From NCBI GenBank assembly GCA_012976225.1, contig JAAVVG010000023.1:310001-374000 (forward strand): a stretch of 64,000 nt of DNA. Direction: 5' to 3'. Positions 11,801 through 23,587 of the stretch are shown piece by piece; position 1 is the stretch's first letter; each line of letters begins with the position of its first letter. A program made the translations under genes and the position numbers. This DNA is from Golubevia sp. BC0850 (Eukaryota; Basidiomycota; Exobasidiomycetes; Golubeviales; Golubeviaceae). The notes beneath the pieces were generated by a model, which saw nothing but the letters and a program-made list of their open reading frames with translations, did not search any database and was not told the origin of the DNA.

Positions 11801-12078
11801 GTTGAAGGAGTGAGTTCCTGAAAGCTCGATGATTCGTTGCAGGAAGAAGAAGGGAGATGAATTTGGTTGGAGGTAGGTCGGCTGGAGATGGTTGAAAAGG
11901 AGGAGCGGTCGGAAGAGGAAGAAGGTAATAGGTCTGGAAGCGCAGATGGAGAAGAAGGAGATGAAGAAGTTGGAGATGATTGATTTAATTGTTGATATTG
12001 AGGAATAGATTGAGGATGAGGTTGATGAGTTGCTTGAAGGAATTGAGGTTGCTGCTCAGAATCCGACTCCCTCGCCAT
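8026..12078 (-). CDS. Giant serine-rich disordered protein with C-terminal Hsp20/alpha-crystallin domain
   Basis: Two exons, 12078-8962 and 8754-8026, join in phase to 1281 residues. The first ~1170 residues are low-complexity, rich in Ser, Thr, Gln, Asn and Pro, with no recognised fold, a Q run (QQQQQ) late in exon 1 and a run of ten threonines early in exon 2. At about residues 1180-1255 is one folded module: RYVLKLRLPNFSINDITLAT, RTLHIVADNW, ERRVTFGG and EILKIIIPRR. Its alternating strands and I-x-I-P end look like an alpha-crystallin (Hsp20) domain. Small heat-shock proteins are normally 15-30 kDa, so this is an outsized member; a scaffold or stress-granule-type role is conceivable but unproven. 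A GTGAGT at 12432 with an ATAG acceptor at about 12085 suggests an intron in the 5' leader. Confidence 0.8.
8781..8824 (+). repeat. (GA)22 microsatellite inside an intron
   Basis: Twenty-two uninterrupted GA units lie within the single coding intron (8755-8961) of the Hsp20-tailed gene. On the transcribed strand this reads as a (UC)n pyrimidine tract ending about 26 nt before the acceptor, so it may act as, or interfere with, the polypyrimidine tract. Confidence 0.95.
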
Positions 12079-13536
12079 CGCTGGCTATTCAAAGGTAAGA
12101 GAAGTTCAAAGATCCCAGTTTAGATAGATAGAGACTGAAAGGTAAAGGATGAGGAGAATTGAAGGGATGAAGGGAGAATTGAAGAGGATTGAGGAGAGGA
12201 GAGGAAGAGGAGGGGAGGTTGGATCAGGCTGTGTTCTTGGATTGAAGTTGAGACAAGATGAACAGGTTCTGTTGGTGACAAACCCAGTACTGGTGTAGAT
12301 TTGTAATTGGGGGTTGGTTCGAATTGAGGGATGAGGCTGTGAGGACTACCGACTACCTCTACCTTTCCATCCTGAAGATCTCTCCTGGATCTCTCGATGG
12401 CGTCATGTCAAATCGTTTGCTGAGACTCACCTTTTGGAAGACTTGATTGAATATTGAATGATCAGGAACTTTTGAGGTAATTCAAGTTGAGACGTTCCTT
12501 TCTTATTCTTGCAGTTTGCGATGGATGAAATCGATACTTTGCTGTTGTTTGGATTGAAAGACAGAAGGAAAAGATGGAAGTGAAGGAGATTGTGAGATGA
12601 AAATTGATCCCAATCTTTCCCCTTCTCTTTTGACGGTTTCGGTTCCTTGATTTCTTCTGCTTCTGCTTTAAAATCTATCAGATCCTGCTTTACCAGAGGA
12701 GAGATCAGAGAAGAGACGAGAATCTTTGATTGGCTGTCTAGACCATGACGTATGACGTACAACGTAGATCCTCATCACCGTTCTGACCGTTGCGTCGGTC
12801 CTCGTCATCGTCTTCTTTCCTTCAAAGGGTTCCACCCTATTGACTAGTCTCGAAAGTGAATATCTCTCTCGTGACCTTCATGGCCAGAGTCTAAACAAGG
12901 ACACCAACCCCATTCTGACAAGAAGTCATGCTCTACTTGTATGTGGTAGCCTCTAAAAAGGGGTTAAAATCACTCTTATCAAACAAGAAAAGTGGGAAGA
13001 GTTGAACTGATCCAAAAGTCAAATCAGGCAACAACCAAAAAGCAATTCAGCTTCTGATCCTAAAAGAACCGCATTTCACTCGACTCCAACTTCACCGTCT
13101 GCATGAGCCACAAGTAGCTTCTTTGTTCACCTCATCTTCTTTTCTGATTTTTGTTTCACACAAGTTCAGCTTAAGAGGGAAAGACACCAGTCCCTCAGTC
13201 AAGAACTAGTCACTCGCTACCTCAACCCACTGCGTTCACCTCAGTTTGAGTTGTTGATGAGCTCACATTCCGAGGTCCCAGAGTCATCTTCTGAAAAACT
13301 TCTGAAAAACTCCTTCGTTGTATGTAGCTCGTGCTTCAACGAATTTTAACTCTTCCCTGGTCTCAATTCAAACCAAGGCTTTCACAAAAAGCAAAGCAAT
13401 AAGTCAAAAGATTATATTTTGTTGAAAAAGGCAATTATAAAAAGACATGAAACGAGCTTCTTAGATCCTTCGTTCCCTCCCCCTTCTTCCCCTTCCCCGT
13501 CCCAGCATCTTAGATCCCAATCAATCAAGAAGCCCT
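12079..13536. promoter_or_regulatory. Long intergenic region upstream of the Hsp20-tailed gene
   Basis: 1458 bp between the minus-strand Hsp20-tailed gene and the 3' end of the P450. The part next to 12079 should be its 5' leader and promoter, with a likely leader intron (about 12432 to 12085). From 12830 to 13440 the sequence is AT-richer and without open frames of note. I see no gene. Confidence 0.5.
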
Positions 13537-16140
13537 TCAAGATCTTCTCCTCATACCAGTTGGAAGACTAGTAGGTTTTCTCAAGAACCCCTCTACAGTG
13601 TCCATTTTAGTTTCGGTACCTTCTTGAAGTTCAAAATCGTATCGTTTGAACAGAGCTCCGACTACGATGTTAAGTTCCATCAAGGCGACATTTCGACCTC
13701 TGTGAGAAAGACGGTAGAGTGAAAAGAACCGAATGGTCAGTAGACGCTCAAGAATAACAATCAGAAGAAGAAGACTTGAGGAACCTTAAAGAAAAGAATC
13801 TTCAGAGAGATACGCACACACAAGCTCTTGGTCCAACACTGAAAGGAATGAAAGCCTTTTCTAATTCTTTCCTATCTTTCTTTAACCATCTCTCAGGATT
13901 ATATTCTTCAGCATCATCTCCCCAAATTTCCTTTTCTCTATGAATAGTATAAGCAGGACAACTAACTACTGTACCAGATGGGAAGAACTTTCCACAAATG
14001 TTAGATCCACCAACTGGAATGATTCTAGGTAAACCTAAAGAAGAAGTAGAGTGATATCTTAAAGATTCGTTGATGACTGCTTGTAAATATGGTAAAGATT
14101 CAACGTCTGAGTTGAGAGGCACCTCTTCAGATTCAACTAGAGCTTCATCGATTTCTTTACGAAGTTTGGCATGGACTTTAGGATGAGAAATTACGTGGTA
14201 GAGAATTGCAGTTGAGGTATTAGAAGTTGTGTCACTTCCTGAAGGATAACATGAGGGAAGAAGGGAGAGAGAGGTAGAGAAACGTCAACTCTTAACTCAA
14301 CAGACCAAACCAAGCCTCGATCCTATCTTCCAACCCTTCCTCTGCTTGTTTTACTAACCAGCAATCAACTGAGTCAAAGCTTCAGCAGTCAATTCCATTT
14401 TACCCATTTTTTCCCCAGTATCATCAGTTGCATTTTGAAGCTTTGCCAATAAATCGTCTCTATCTGAACCATTTTCCAATCTGTCGTTAACCCTAGCCAA
14501 AGCGATTCCAGTCAAAGCTTTGACAGATCTCAATCTTTGAGCAAACCAATTATGTTTAGCTAAATAAGGTCTAATCCAAACTGGTGCTAAACCCATTGTA
14601 GCTGAATATTCTCCTCTTTCATTGATAGTTTTGATAGCTGGAACGTATTCGACTTTCCTTCCTGAAGGACCTTCATATTCAACTCTAGCTTCATCTTTTC
14701 CGGTTTCTAACATTCCGAAGGGTTTACCCTGAAAGAGATGGAGAAGTAGAAAGCAGAACAAAAGGAAATCAATCAGAAATGGGAATCTTTTTTCCAAACT
14801 CTCAAAGAAGAATCGAAATCACTTTAAGGAGTCATGGAACTCACGAAAGCCAGAACTCCAATAGTATCAAAAGCCCAATAATTCAACATTTCTAAAGCAT
14901 CAAACCAAGCATAACCTTTTAATCCTCTTGGACCTTCCTTGTTGGAGTCCTTAGCCTTTGAACATAATTCATCACATCTATCCAAAAGTAATTGAGTCTC
15001 ACGACGAATGAAAGGTTCGAAAGCTGTAATACTAAAGATAGATAGGCAAAAGGAGAATGAGGTTTTAAGACCGTCAGTCATCTCAAAAAGCAGGGGTCTG
15101 ACAGTTGAGACCGTTAGAAAAGCTAAGGAAGGGATGAATGCTTTCCTGGTAACGTTCCGTCTCGTTGAAAACTCACCTCTTAGGAGCAAAAGTATGACTA
15201 ACAATCTTTCTCTTTCTAGAATGTTCAGCTCTATCTCTGGTGTTGAAAAGTCCTCTAGGGAAAGGTTTTGGTGGAACGAAGGCGTCGTAGTATAGAGACT
15301 TTTGAGTTCCAGTGGAATGTCCATAGACTGCGTTTAGAGCTTTGTGATCTGCGATTGAAATGTGATTGGGTGCTAGTCTGACGAATTTACCTGAGAGAGT
15401 AGATGGGGAAGAGAGAAGATGGGGAAGGATGGAGAAGGGTGAGCAGAGGAAGTTAAGTGGGTAGGGAATGAGGAATAAGATTGGATGACCACAATGGAAG
15501 TGTCGAATCTCGAAGGGTTTCAGAAAGGGGGAAGAGCTTTGAAGAGGCCGACTTTGTAATGAAGGTCTGATGATTGGCTCCTTGACTCCTTCCCTCTTCG
15601 ACTCTTGGACATGTTCTCTACCTCTCATCGCCAAGTCTAACAACTCCCCGATCACTGATGCCAGAAGAATCTGACCCAATTGAACTCACCATGTTTAGCA
15701 TGTAGCTCATGAACTACTTGAAATCTATCTCCCTTCACAGCTTGCTTCAACAACCAGAAGTCTGTGAACTTTGCCCAGAAGGGACCTGGAATACTTCTAG
15801 CAGTTCCATTGAGTAGGAAAGGTAGTAAAAAAGTCAACACCTGGAGGATAGGATAGGAGAGGATGGGATAGAATAGGAGGAGAGGAGAGGTGTGAGGCAG
15901 AAGGTTGAGATGGAGAAGAAAATTGAACCAAGGAAGAGGTAGGATGAACAGACGTAGCTGCTCGTTCCCTGCTGGAGACGCTCTATCTTTCGTCCTCTAT
16001 CTGGAAAGGAATGGATCTAAAACATCTGCTTCGAGTGAAAGGTAGAAAAGACTCACTATAGCTAATATCGCAGCTTGAATGGGTGATTTGGAAGCCCATT
16101 GAACTCCTTCCTTAGCTAATTCTACTAAATCCTTTGCCAT
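13537..16140 (-). CDS. Cytochrome P450, CYP53 family (benzoate 4-monooxygenase type)
   Basis: Seven minus-strand exons, 16140-16057, 15840-15690, 15390-15177, 15031-14845, 14728-14359, 14238-13818 and 13699-13537, join in phase to 529 residues, normal for a fungal P450. An N-terminal hydrophobic anchor ends in a proline hinge (RSIPGP). The segment LAPNHISIADHKALNAVYGH followed by GLFNTRDRAEHSRKRKIVSH is typical of CYP53. The I-helix is AGSDTTSNT (residues 335-343), the K-helix ExxR is ESLR, the PERW motif is present, and the haem loop FSVGPRACVGRN places the ligand at Cys475. The haem loop is split by an intron right after the cysteine. CYP53 enzymes para-hydroxylate benzoate at the ER membrane and are the entry to the protocatechuate route in fungi; substrate is inferred from family only. 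Confidence 0.9.
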
Positions 16141-16666
16141 CTTCTTCTTCTTTTACTTGAATTGAGGTAATTCTTATGGGGAATCCAGAACGTCACCCAA
16201 TTGGAAGGGACACCTTTATACCTTTTATGGATGGGCTCTAAATTGGGTGAAGAAGCCCTTTTACAATTTTGAACATTTGCTCCGTCATTTCCTTTGAACC
16301 ATCTTATCCGAATTCAAACCTCCTCTCACTTCTTTAATTCTGGACCAGAATCTGCCATTCTAGATCAATTTACTTCAATCAGATTCTCTGGGAAGAACGG
16401 AAGTCTGGGAAGGGAAGGGAAGGGAAGGGAAGCTTGTTCCGTGAGGACCGAGAACTTGACCACTGCCAGCTGCCACGACCAACGCTTCTATGCTTCTCGA
16501 TGAACTGAACTGGATAAAGATCAAGTGGTCAAGCTATCTTATCGAGGCCAGTATGTAGGTAATGGCGATCTCAATCTCTCGAGGTGCAGAGGACCTTGCG
16601 GTTCAGTCGAAACTGGAAAGAGTTCTTCAAAGTAAAAGTTCACTTTCCTTCCACACCATCAACATC
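16141..16666. promoter_or_regulatory. Divergent promoter region, P450 / F-box gene
   Basis: This 526-bp region serves two divergent genes. It contains five perfect GGGAA units at 16407-16431. The F-box frame is open back to an upstream ATG at 16562, so part of it could be coding if that start is used. Confidence 0.5.
16407..16431 (+). repeat. (GGGAA)5 pentanucleotide repeat
   Basis: Five perfect copies of GGGAA in the divergent promoter region between the P450 and the F-box gene, about 240 bp from each start. Purine-only strand. Confidence 0.95.
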
Positions 16667-18052
16667 ATGATAACACTAGAACCTGAAACGTTGATTTCAA
16701 TTCTACTTCATCTTACCCTTCAAGAAATAGTCCACATCTCCAGAGTCTGTCGGAGGTTTCATTCAATAATCCAAACTCCAATTCTGTGGCGGTCAGTCTT
16801 TCTCTCCATCACATGGTCAAGTCCTTCAATCCTTTCAACTCTAGAATACATTGACTCAAAGTCAAACTCTAGATTAAGAGATGTTTCAATCGAGTTATTA
16901 GGAGAAGTCATTCCTAGACGAGAGATCATCAAAAGGTTGACCCCATCTGCTTCAACTCTTCTCTCGCTTGAAATACTTCAAGATGCTGAAACTTTTGATA
17001 GACACGAGATATTTGGGGTCGCTAGTCAAATCTGTACTAGACTTAGAAAACTTTCAACTATTAAGATCAGATGTAAATCTGGGGAGATTGCTCAGACGAA
17101 TTCTTGGTTGGAACAATTCCGAACCATTTCATCAGAAACGATAAGTTCAACTTCTTTTGAACTTCAAGAGTTGAGTTGCGAAGCAAATGAAATAACAGGA
17201 GGAGGATCGTCCGCAGAAAATTGGTTGATAAAATGTCCTTTGAAATCTTTAAACCTCATCGGTCCAAAACATTTTTCTCGTAGGACTCAAAGCATTTGGA
17301 AATTAATCAAAGCTAAGAAGCAAACTTTAGAGCATTTAGGTCTCTTATCATCTAGAAGTCATGCTCTATTATTTGCAGATGAGAAAGAAGAGCTGGTCAT
17401 TTCAGGGATAGAAACTTTGAGATTATGGGATGAACATATATCAGACAATCCTCTATTTATAACAGAAAGTAACATCAAATTACCGAATTTAAAAGCCATG
17501 ATGGGAGGTTCAAGTTCTTTGAACTCTAGATTGATGAGAAGCGAATTTCCACATCTTAGATTTCTCTATATCACAACTCTTGAACAATCTACTTTTCTAA
17601 TCTCATTTTTCAAGAGAACTCCTAGTATTCAACATCTTAGATTCGATTTAGGTTCAAAAGCTATTTTAGAAGATCGAAATCAAGTTCTAGATGCTTTGAC
17701 TGGCGTCAACAAATTTCTCTTACTACCTAAGCTCTCAGAACTGGATCTAGCTAAAGACGTCGTTTGGTTTAAAATTGATGGGAATTTTGATCTTGATACT
17801 AGGTTTTTGGAAATGGTTTTGGCTAGGATGGAAGGGGAGGGAGAGGCAGAGAAGAAATGTTCAAAGATCAAATATTTGAAGATTAGAGTCGGACTGAAAA
17901 ACAAGGTGAATTCGAATTCGAAGGTTAGGATTCTAGGAAACTCTCTAAAAGAATTGATCGAAGCGGTTGAGATTGTCAAGGATGTAACTGGATCTAGTGT
18001 TGGAATTGCTGCGAAGGATTCGGGACATGTTGATTTTGTACCGACGATTTGA
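16667..18052 (+). CDS. F-box protein with leucine-rich C-terminal region
   Basis: One uninterrupted frame of 461 residues from the ATG at 16667, chosen because the F-box begins right behind it; an upstream in-frame ATG at 16562 would add 35 unremarkable residues. The F-box occupies residues ~3-48: LEPETLISILLHL, then VCRRFHSII, then LWRSVFL, the standard L-P/E-x-L, C-[RK]-x-[FW] and LW pattern. The rest is made of irregular leucine-rich stretches (LETLRLWD, FPHLRFLYIT, IQHLRFDLG). F-box proteins dock on Skp1 in SCF ubiquitin ligases, with the LRR-like part selecting a substrate that cannot be guessed. It is the longer of two F-box genes in the window (the other starts at 57731), both intronless, unlike nearly all their neighbours. 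Confidence 0.88.
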   Translation: MITLEPETLISILLHLTLQEIVHISRVCRRFHSIIQTPILWRSVFLSITWSSPSILSTLEYIDSKSNSRLRDVSIELLGEVIPRREIIKRLTPSASTLLSLEILQDAETFDRHEIFGVASQICTRLRKLSTIKIRCKSGEIAQTNSWLEQFRTISSETISSTSFELQELSCEANEITGGGSSAENWLIKCPLKSLNLIGPKHFSRRTQSIWKLIKAKKQTLEHLGLLSSRSHALLFADEKEELVISGIETLRLWDEHISDNPLFITESNIKLPNLKAMMGGSSSLNSRLMRSEFPHLRFLYITTLEQSTFLISFFKRTPSIQHLRFDLGSKAILEDRNQVLDALTGVNKFLLLPKLSELDLAKDVVWFKIDGNFDLDTRFLEMVLARMEGEGEAEKKCSKIKYLKIRVGLKNKVNSNSKVRILGNSLKELIEAVEIVKDVTGSSVGIAAKDSGHVDFVPTI

Positions 18053-18589
18053 AAATTGAAATGTAGAGCCACCTGAGTTGTTGACTCACTTCTTTTGGTC
18101 TGGATGAGAGTCTGTTCTTTAGAGGTAGCTTTCTTTCGTGAAGACTCGCTTTGTGCAGATGTTGGACAGCTGGGGTCTGACAGACTCGGTGACGACGGCG
18201 GACTGACGAGACCTCCGTGGACTAAGGATGTTCCATGTACAAAGCGCAGCTTGGCTTTCCATAGGCTCCCGCCAGAGAAATTTTCACACTTTCTACTTCA
18301 AAAGATTGGAGTGTCATGGGTAAAAGACGGGTTGAGTTGGAGAGAGGAAAATCAAGGGGGTTCTGCGCTCTCGACTTAGAGGCGTCATCTCAGCTTTCTA
18401 CAAGTCATAACTGAGTATTTGTCCCTTTTCTTTTAATCTTTATGAAAATGAAATTCAATGCATCGAAGGATCGAAAAAGGAAAGGCATAGACGGATCGCT
18501 CAGCTCCGGAGGTTTCGCATCCTTGATTTCCAGGCAATCTTTCTTCTCTCGAACCTCATCATCCTCGTCATCCTGAGATCCTTCCCACG
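18053..18589. other. Intergenic, F-box gene 3' end to DPP5 promoter
   Basis: 537 bp holding the F-box 3' end and the promoter of the secreted peptidase. No gene or clear motif seen. Confidence 0.5.
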
Positions 18590-21509
18590 ATGAAATCCAA
18601 ATCGGTTCGCTCCATCTGGGTTGTACTCCCACTGCTTCTATCAATCTTTCCATTTCTCTCAGCATCAGATTCTGTACAAGCAGGTGCTCGAATCAAGAGG
18701 AACTTAACTCCAAAGGACGTTATCAGCGCACCAAGACCATCAAACTTACAATCTTCTCCAGATGGTAAACTGTCTTTAATCTCTTCTTCAACTTACAATT
18801 TCACAGACAAATCAACTTCAAGTGAACTGTTAGTCTTTCAATTACCTGAGGAATCGTCATCTTCATCTTCTTCAATCACTAAGCCATTCCCTCTGATCCA
18901 CAACCACTCCTCTCCAAACTTTATCTCACGAGATGAAATCATTTATCTTTTAACAGAAACTCATGATGATGGTTTCAGAACCTCAACTTTACATTTAAAG
19001 AATGTTTCTTCTTCTTTATCTCAAGATCCAAAAGATCCTGGTTACAGAGTTGGTGGATTTCCTACCATGATTCAGAATTTGAAAGTGATTGGTGCTAGTT
19101 CTCAAAAGGAGGATTCAGAGAAAGATCAGGTTGAATTAATGTTCACTGCAGATGTTTATCAAGATGGTAAATTGGAATCAGTCCGAGAATGGGAATCGAG
19201 TGAGAGAGAGAAGAAATGGGAAAAGGTCAAAGGTGAGTAGAGTGAGGATGAGGTTCTGGAGGTAGTTGTAGCAGTATCAGCAGTGAAGAAAGATAGTAGA
19301 TAGATAGAACCAAAGTCAAAAGAACCGAGAGCGTGGCTATTGTGTAGAAGGAACTGAGTCCTACCTGGCTCGTGCTCGGAAGTCTGAACCTTCCTTCCCT
19401 TGTCCTCTTTCTCTCTACCCTCCTTCCCTCACTCCTCCTCCTCCTCCTCTCGATCCACCCTCCTCTTCTACCTTCTCATTCAGTCTACGACACAATTCCC
19501 GTCCGTCACTGGGATACTTGGATCAACCCACACAAATCCTCTCAACTTTTCTCAGTCACTCTCCGTCGAGATGCAAAAGGTTTCAATGTGATTTGGTCCT
19601 TCGTTTCCAATTTCAAAAACCTTCTAGAATCAACTTCCCTAGAGGTTCCAATCCCACCTTTCGGAGGTCTAGATGATTTCGATGGAAATCAACAAACTGG
19701 AATGGCAGTCTTCGTAGCTAAAGATTTGGATGTAAATGCGGCTTGGAATACTAGAACTGATGTTTGGTTGGTTTCTCTAAAACCAAATCAAAATGAAGAT
19801 GATGGAGATGGAGAGGGAATCAGAAAGATCTCTGAAAATGGTAAAAATGGTGCTAAATCTAATCCTATCTTTAGTGGAAATGGGAAATGGATCTTTTGGT
19901 TAGAAATGAAAAGAAATGGATTTGAAAGTGATAAGAGAATGATTAGAGCTTTTAAAATTGAAAGTGGTGAAAGTTTTTATTTGAATGAGGAATGGGATTC
20001 AAGTCCTAGTAAATTGGTTTGGGAACCTCAAGAAGATGAAAATGGGAATGGGAACGGCAATGGGAACGGCAACTTGCTGTTGATTTCAACCGATGATGAG
20101 AATGAAAAGGTTTTCAGAATTGAACTTGGAGAGAATTTTGGAGATGCTGAAGAAGGATTATTAAATCTTAAAGGAGTCGATAAGATTTCATCAGAGCCTA
20201 TTGAATTGGTTTCTAAAGGTTCAGTCTCTTCAATCTTACCTTTGAAAAATGGTCACTTCTTGATTTCCAAATCTAGCATGCATGGACCTGATGAAGCTTA
20301 TTTGATTAATTCAGGTTCAAGAAATAAGGAAAAGAAACTGACAGATTTCATTTCTTGGAGTCAATTATCTCAAGTCGATTTTGGACCTGAACCATATCAA
20401 ATAACTTATTTAGGAGCTGAAGGTAAGTTTTTTTTCTCAGATTCTCGATTCTATCCAAAAGTACACCCCACTCGTCAACTTTCTGACTCAATCTTCCCAC
20501 CGCTGCTATTTCCCTCAGGTCGAGAAGCTCATGGATGGGTACTTCTTCCACCCTCCTATTCTTCCAAGTCTTCCTATCCACTAGCAGCAATCATTCATGG
20601 TGGTCCAGAAGGTTCTTTCTCCGATTCTTGGTCTACTCGTTGGAATCCGGCTGCTTTTAGCGCTAAAGGCTTCGTCACTGTAGTCCTTGATCCAGCTGGT
20701 TCTACTGGTTTCGGTCAGGAATATCAGGAAGAAATTGTCGGAAATTGGGGTGGGAAACCTTATTTCGATATCAAAGCTGGAGTCGAATATGTTTTGAGTA
20801 CTGTGAAGGGAGTTGATAGAGAGAGAGTGGTGGCTGCTGGAGCTAGGTGAGTCGATGGAAGCTTCTATAAGGTTACTCAATGTTCTTACGTCGAAAGAGC
20901 AAATGGAAAGGTTGTTCCTCTAGCCTTAGAGACAGATGCCTTAGAGACGGATAGGAAAGAGTTATCTTGACTTTGAACTGATTTTGAAACCATTCTCTTC
21001 TTCTGTTGCTCCTACATAGTTACGGTGGTTACATGATCAATTGGATTCAAGGTCACAATATTGATGGTCTCTTCAAAGCTCTGGTTTGTCATGATGGTGT
21101 CTTCAATACGCTTAACACTTTCTACAGTACCGATGAACTCTACTTTCCCGAATTCGAATTCGGTGGTACACCTTGGGGTGAGAAGGCTGAATATTCAAAA
21201 TGGTCTCCATCAACTTTTGTCTCGAATTGGGAAACTCCTCAATTAATTATTCATGGAGGTAAGGATTTCAGGTTGACTGAATCAGAAGGTTTATCTGCTT
21301 TTAATACTCTTCAAAGAAGAGGAGTTCCGAGTAAATTGGTTTATTTCCCTGATGAAAATCATTGGGTACTTGATCCTGAGAATAGCTTGGTTTGGCATGA
21401 AGAGGTTTTGGGTTGGATGATGAAATATAGTGGGTTGAACTTGGGAGAGATTGAGATGGGGGAGGAGAAGGTGGAGAGTGATGAGACTCCCAAGTTGGTC
21501 TTCCAGTAA
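18590..21509 (+). CDS. Secreted dipeptidyl peptidase 5 (S9C prolyl oligopeptidase family)
   Basis: Four exons, 18590-19232, 19484-20422, 20519-20846 and 21020-21509, join in phase to 799 residues. Residues 1-26 form a signal peptide (basic start, leucine-rich core, SAS end). The N-terminal ~500 residues are an irregular beta-propeller with a Gly-Asn repeat (GNGNGNGNGN, bases 20041-20073). The C-terminal alpha/beta hydrolase shows the oxyanion HGGPEG, nucleophile elbow GASYGGYM (Ser637, its codon split by intron 3), Asp719 in HGGKDF and His751 in ENHWV. DPP5 enzymes release X-Ala, His-Ser or similar dipeptides outside the cell and are secreted antigens in several fungi. The second intron (20423-20518) is 96 nt with no stop in frame, so its retention would insert 32 residues. 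Confidence 0.93.
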
Positions 21510-21704
21510 TTCGCTGAATTTCTTTACCATTCACCAATTTGTAAATCTTAGCTACTCAACTTATAATTCAAATTAATGAAAACGGAATCAAAGATGAAAA
21601 GTCATTGTCGTGTGAGCCACGAGCCCCGTTTTTTCCAGCTCGATATTCTCATCTCCTTCTTATTCTTCCCTCCGAACCACTCACTCACTCTTAATTCTTC
21701 AGAA

Positions 21705-22855
21705 ATGACGACAAAGGTAGGATTGCATTCCAATCAACCCAATTCACCATCTCTACTAGCTCGTATCCTTTCACCTTTAACTCCCTTTCTAATCACTGCA
21801 CAACTTCTATCAGTAGGTTTACTTCCAGCCATTCTAGCTCAATTGAAATCTCTCAATCCTTTCAAGATTCTCAATCCTTGGCAATGGAGAGATGAAATCC
21901 TAGCTGCTGGAATGGGTTCTCTTTTGAAAATGAGTGACGACAATTGGAAAACTGTAAAGAAAGATCTGATTTCTAAAGCTGAGGGAAGAGTTTTGGAAGT
22001 AGGGGCTGGGAGTGGTTTGACTACTGCTTATTATGATGAGAGTAAGGTGAGTCAAAGTAGTTATGAGCTGTTTACATTTAGATCTAGATGGTCTGAGAGG
22101 GAAGAAGGGTTGGAATGAGAGGGGACAGGTCTGGATCATGGGGAGGCATGGGTGGTGAGAGATAAGGCTGATTAGCTTTATCAAAATGCTTTGAGTACCA
22201 GACTTTTATCAGAGTTTGCTCTGTTTTCTCAAATTCAGGGGAAAATAAGATGAGGAGAGAATTCGAGAGAGGGACAGGACGTTAAAGCCGGCTCTGGATT
22301 TGTGTGCTCTCCGCGTTCAACTCTCATCCCTTTCTCTCACTCATCTTCACCTCATTTTCTTTCTCTCAGGTCACTTCACTAGTCTGTATCGAACCTTTTG
22401 CTCCCCTAAGAGCTCAGCTCAACGAAGCCTTATTCTCAAGAGGTCCATCTTTCGCCTCCAAATCCACTATCGTTCCACACGGAATCCATCAAAGAGATCT
22501 CTTGAAGCAATTTTCAATCACTCCAGGAAGTTTCGACACTATAGTCTTAGTTCAAGTCTTATGCTCAATCCCAAATCCTCATGAACATTTGAGTTATCTT
22601 CAATCTTTGTTGAAACCTGGTGGGAAATTGTTACTTTTCGAACATGTAGCTTCAACTGATAGCATTACTAAGTTCTTTCAGACTCTCTGGACTCCAGGTT
22701 GGAAGTTCATTGCTGCAGGTTGTTGTTTAAATCGTCCTAGTGGGAAATGGGTGGAACAAATTGGTGGCTGGGAGAAAGTTGAATTGTTGAGACCGGATAA
22801 TGAAAGTAGGGCTACCATGCTACCTCATGATGTAGGAGTTTATGTTAAATTTTGA
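21705..22855 (+). CDS. METTL7/TMT1-type class I SAM methyltransferase
   Basis: Two exons, 21705-22046 and 22370-22855, join in phase to 275 residues. The start is the ATG at 21705, since the frame extends upstream but the earlier residues look non-coding. A hydrophobic N-terminal segment (residues ~18-48) is a likely membrane anchor. Motif I is VLEVGAGSG (residues 96-104), followed by IEPF, then LVQVLCSIPNP, LKPGGKLLLFEHVAS and a W-x-P-GW-K-x-x-x-x-GC-x-LNR block. The VLCS, FEHV and GC-L-R landmarks are those of the METTL7A/B (TMT1A/B) group, which methylate thiols at ER or lipid-droplet membranes in animals; the fungal substrate is unknown. It lies 195 bp downstream of DPP5 on the same strand. 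Confidence 0.87.
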
Positions 22856-23587
22856 TGAGAAGGACGAAGATGTAAATGAATCGCTAGAGATGAAAGGCAA
22901 AGGTGTGAATAGAACTCAGGTGTGCTTCTTTTTCTTTTTCTGGTTACCCGGTATTCAAGGTATCCTAGAGACTATACAGCCTCTTGAGAAGAAGGCTTGA
23001 TCTCCGAACAGGGAGAAAAGAAACTTTCGATCCCGTCATTTGCTTCTGGTCGGAAGAGATTGACGAAGGGAAGGAAGAGAGAGGGTGATCGCGGTAATCT
23101 CAACTATCTCAGCGATTGATCGCTGTTCTTCCGAATCTTGACCGCAGTTGTTACGACTTTTACCAAATTTCTCAGTCGAAAAAGTCTGTGGTTGAAGTTG
23201 AGAAAGGGCTACCAGAGGCACGTAGGCGGTCATTTATCGTCTCCAGATTGTTTTTGAACCTTTTCGAGCCCGGAAGGCTACAAGACTCTGCTTCGCTCCC
23301 AAATGGGTTGAAGCTGGATTATCCTTTTTGTTTCTCTTCACCCTGACTGTTACTTTGGCCAGCTGAAATGGAGAGAGTGCTCGCTGTGATGAACAGACGC
23401 TGGTCGAGGTGCAACAGGTGAAAAGTTGACCCCCTTTCGAAATGGATTTGATTTCCGATTTTCTTCCACTTTTCCTTTCTCCTTTGAAGATCGTCTTGAA
23501 GAGCATCGATCACGTGACGAGGTGGAACACAGCTTTGTCTGAAGGATTAATATGCGTCAATTTGTTCCCGGACACAAGCACAATATT
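22856..23587. other. Intergenic between methyltransferase and tRNA
   Basis: About 730 bp without a supported gene. Short open frames here have no recognisable domain or codon pattern. Confidence 0.5.

Noticed and set aside
12427-12762. 111-codon minus-strand open frame upstream of the Hsp20-tailed gene
   Set aside because: No domain; position fits a 5' leader region, and a leader intron donor lies at its end.
23036-23506. Short overlapping open frames on both strands before the tRNA
   Set aside because: No family match by eye, no splice sites linking them.
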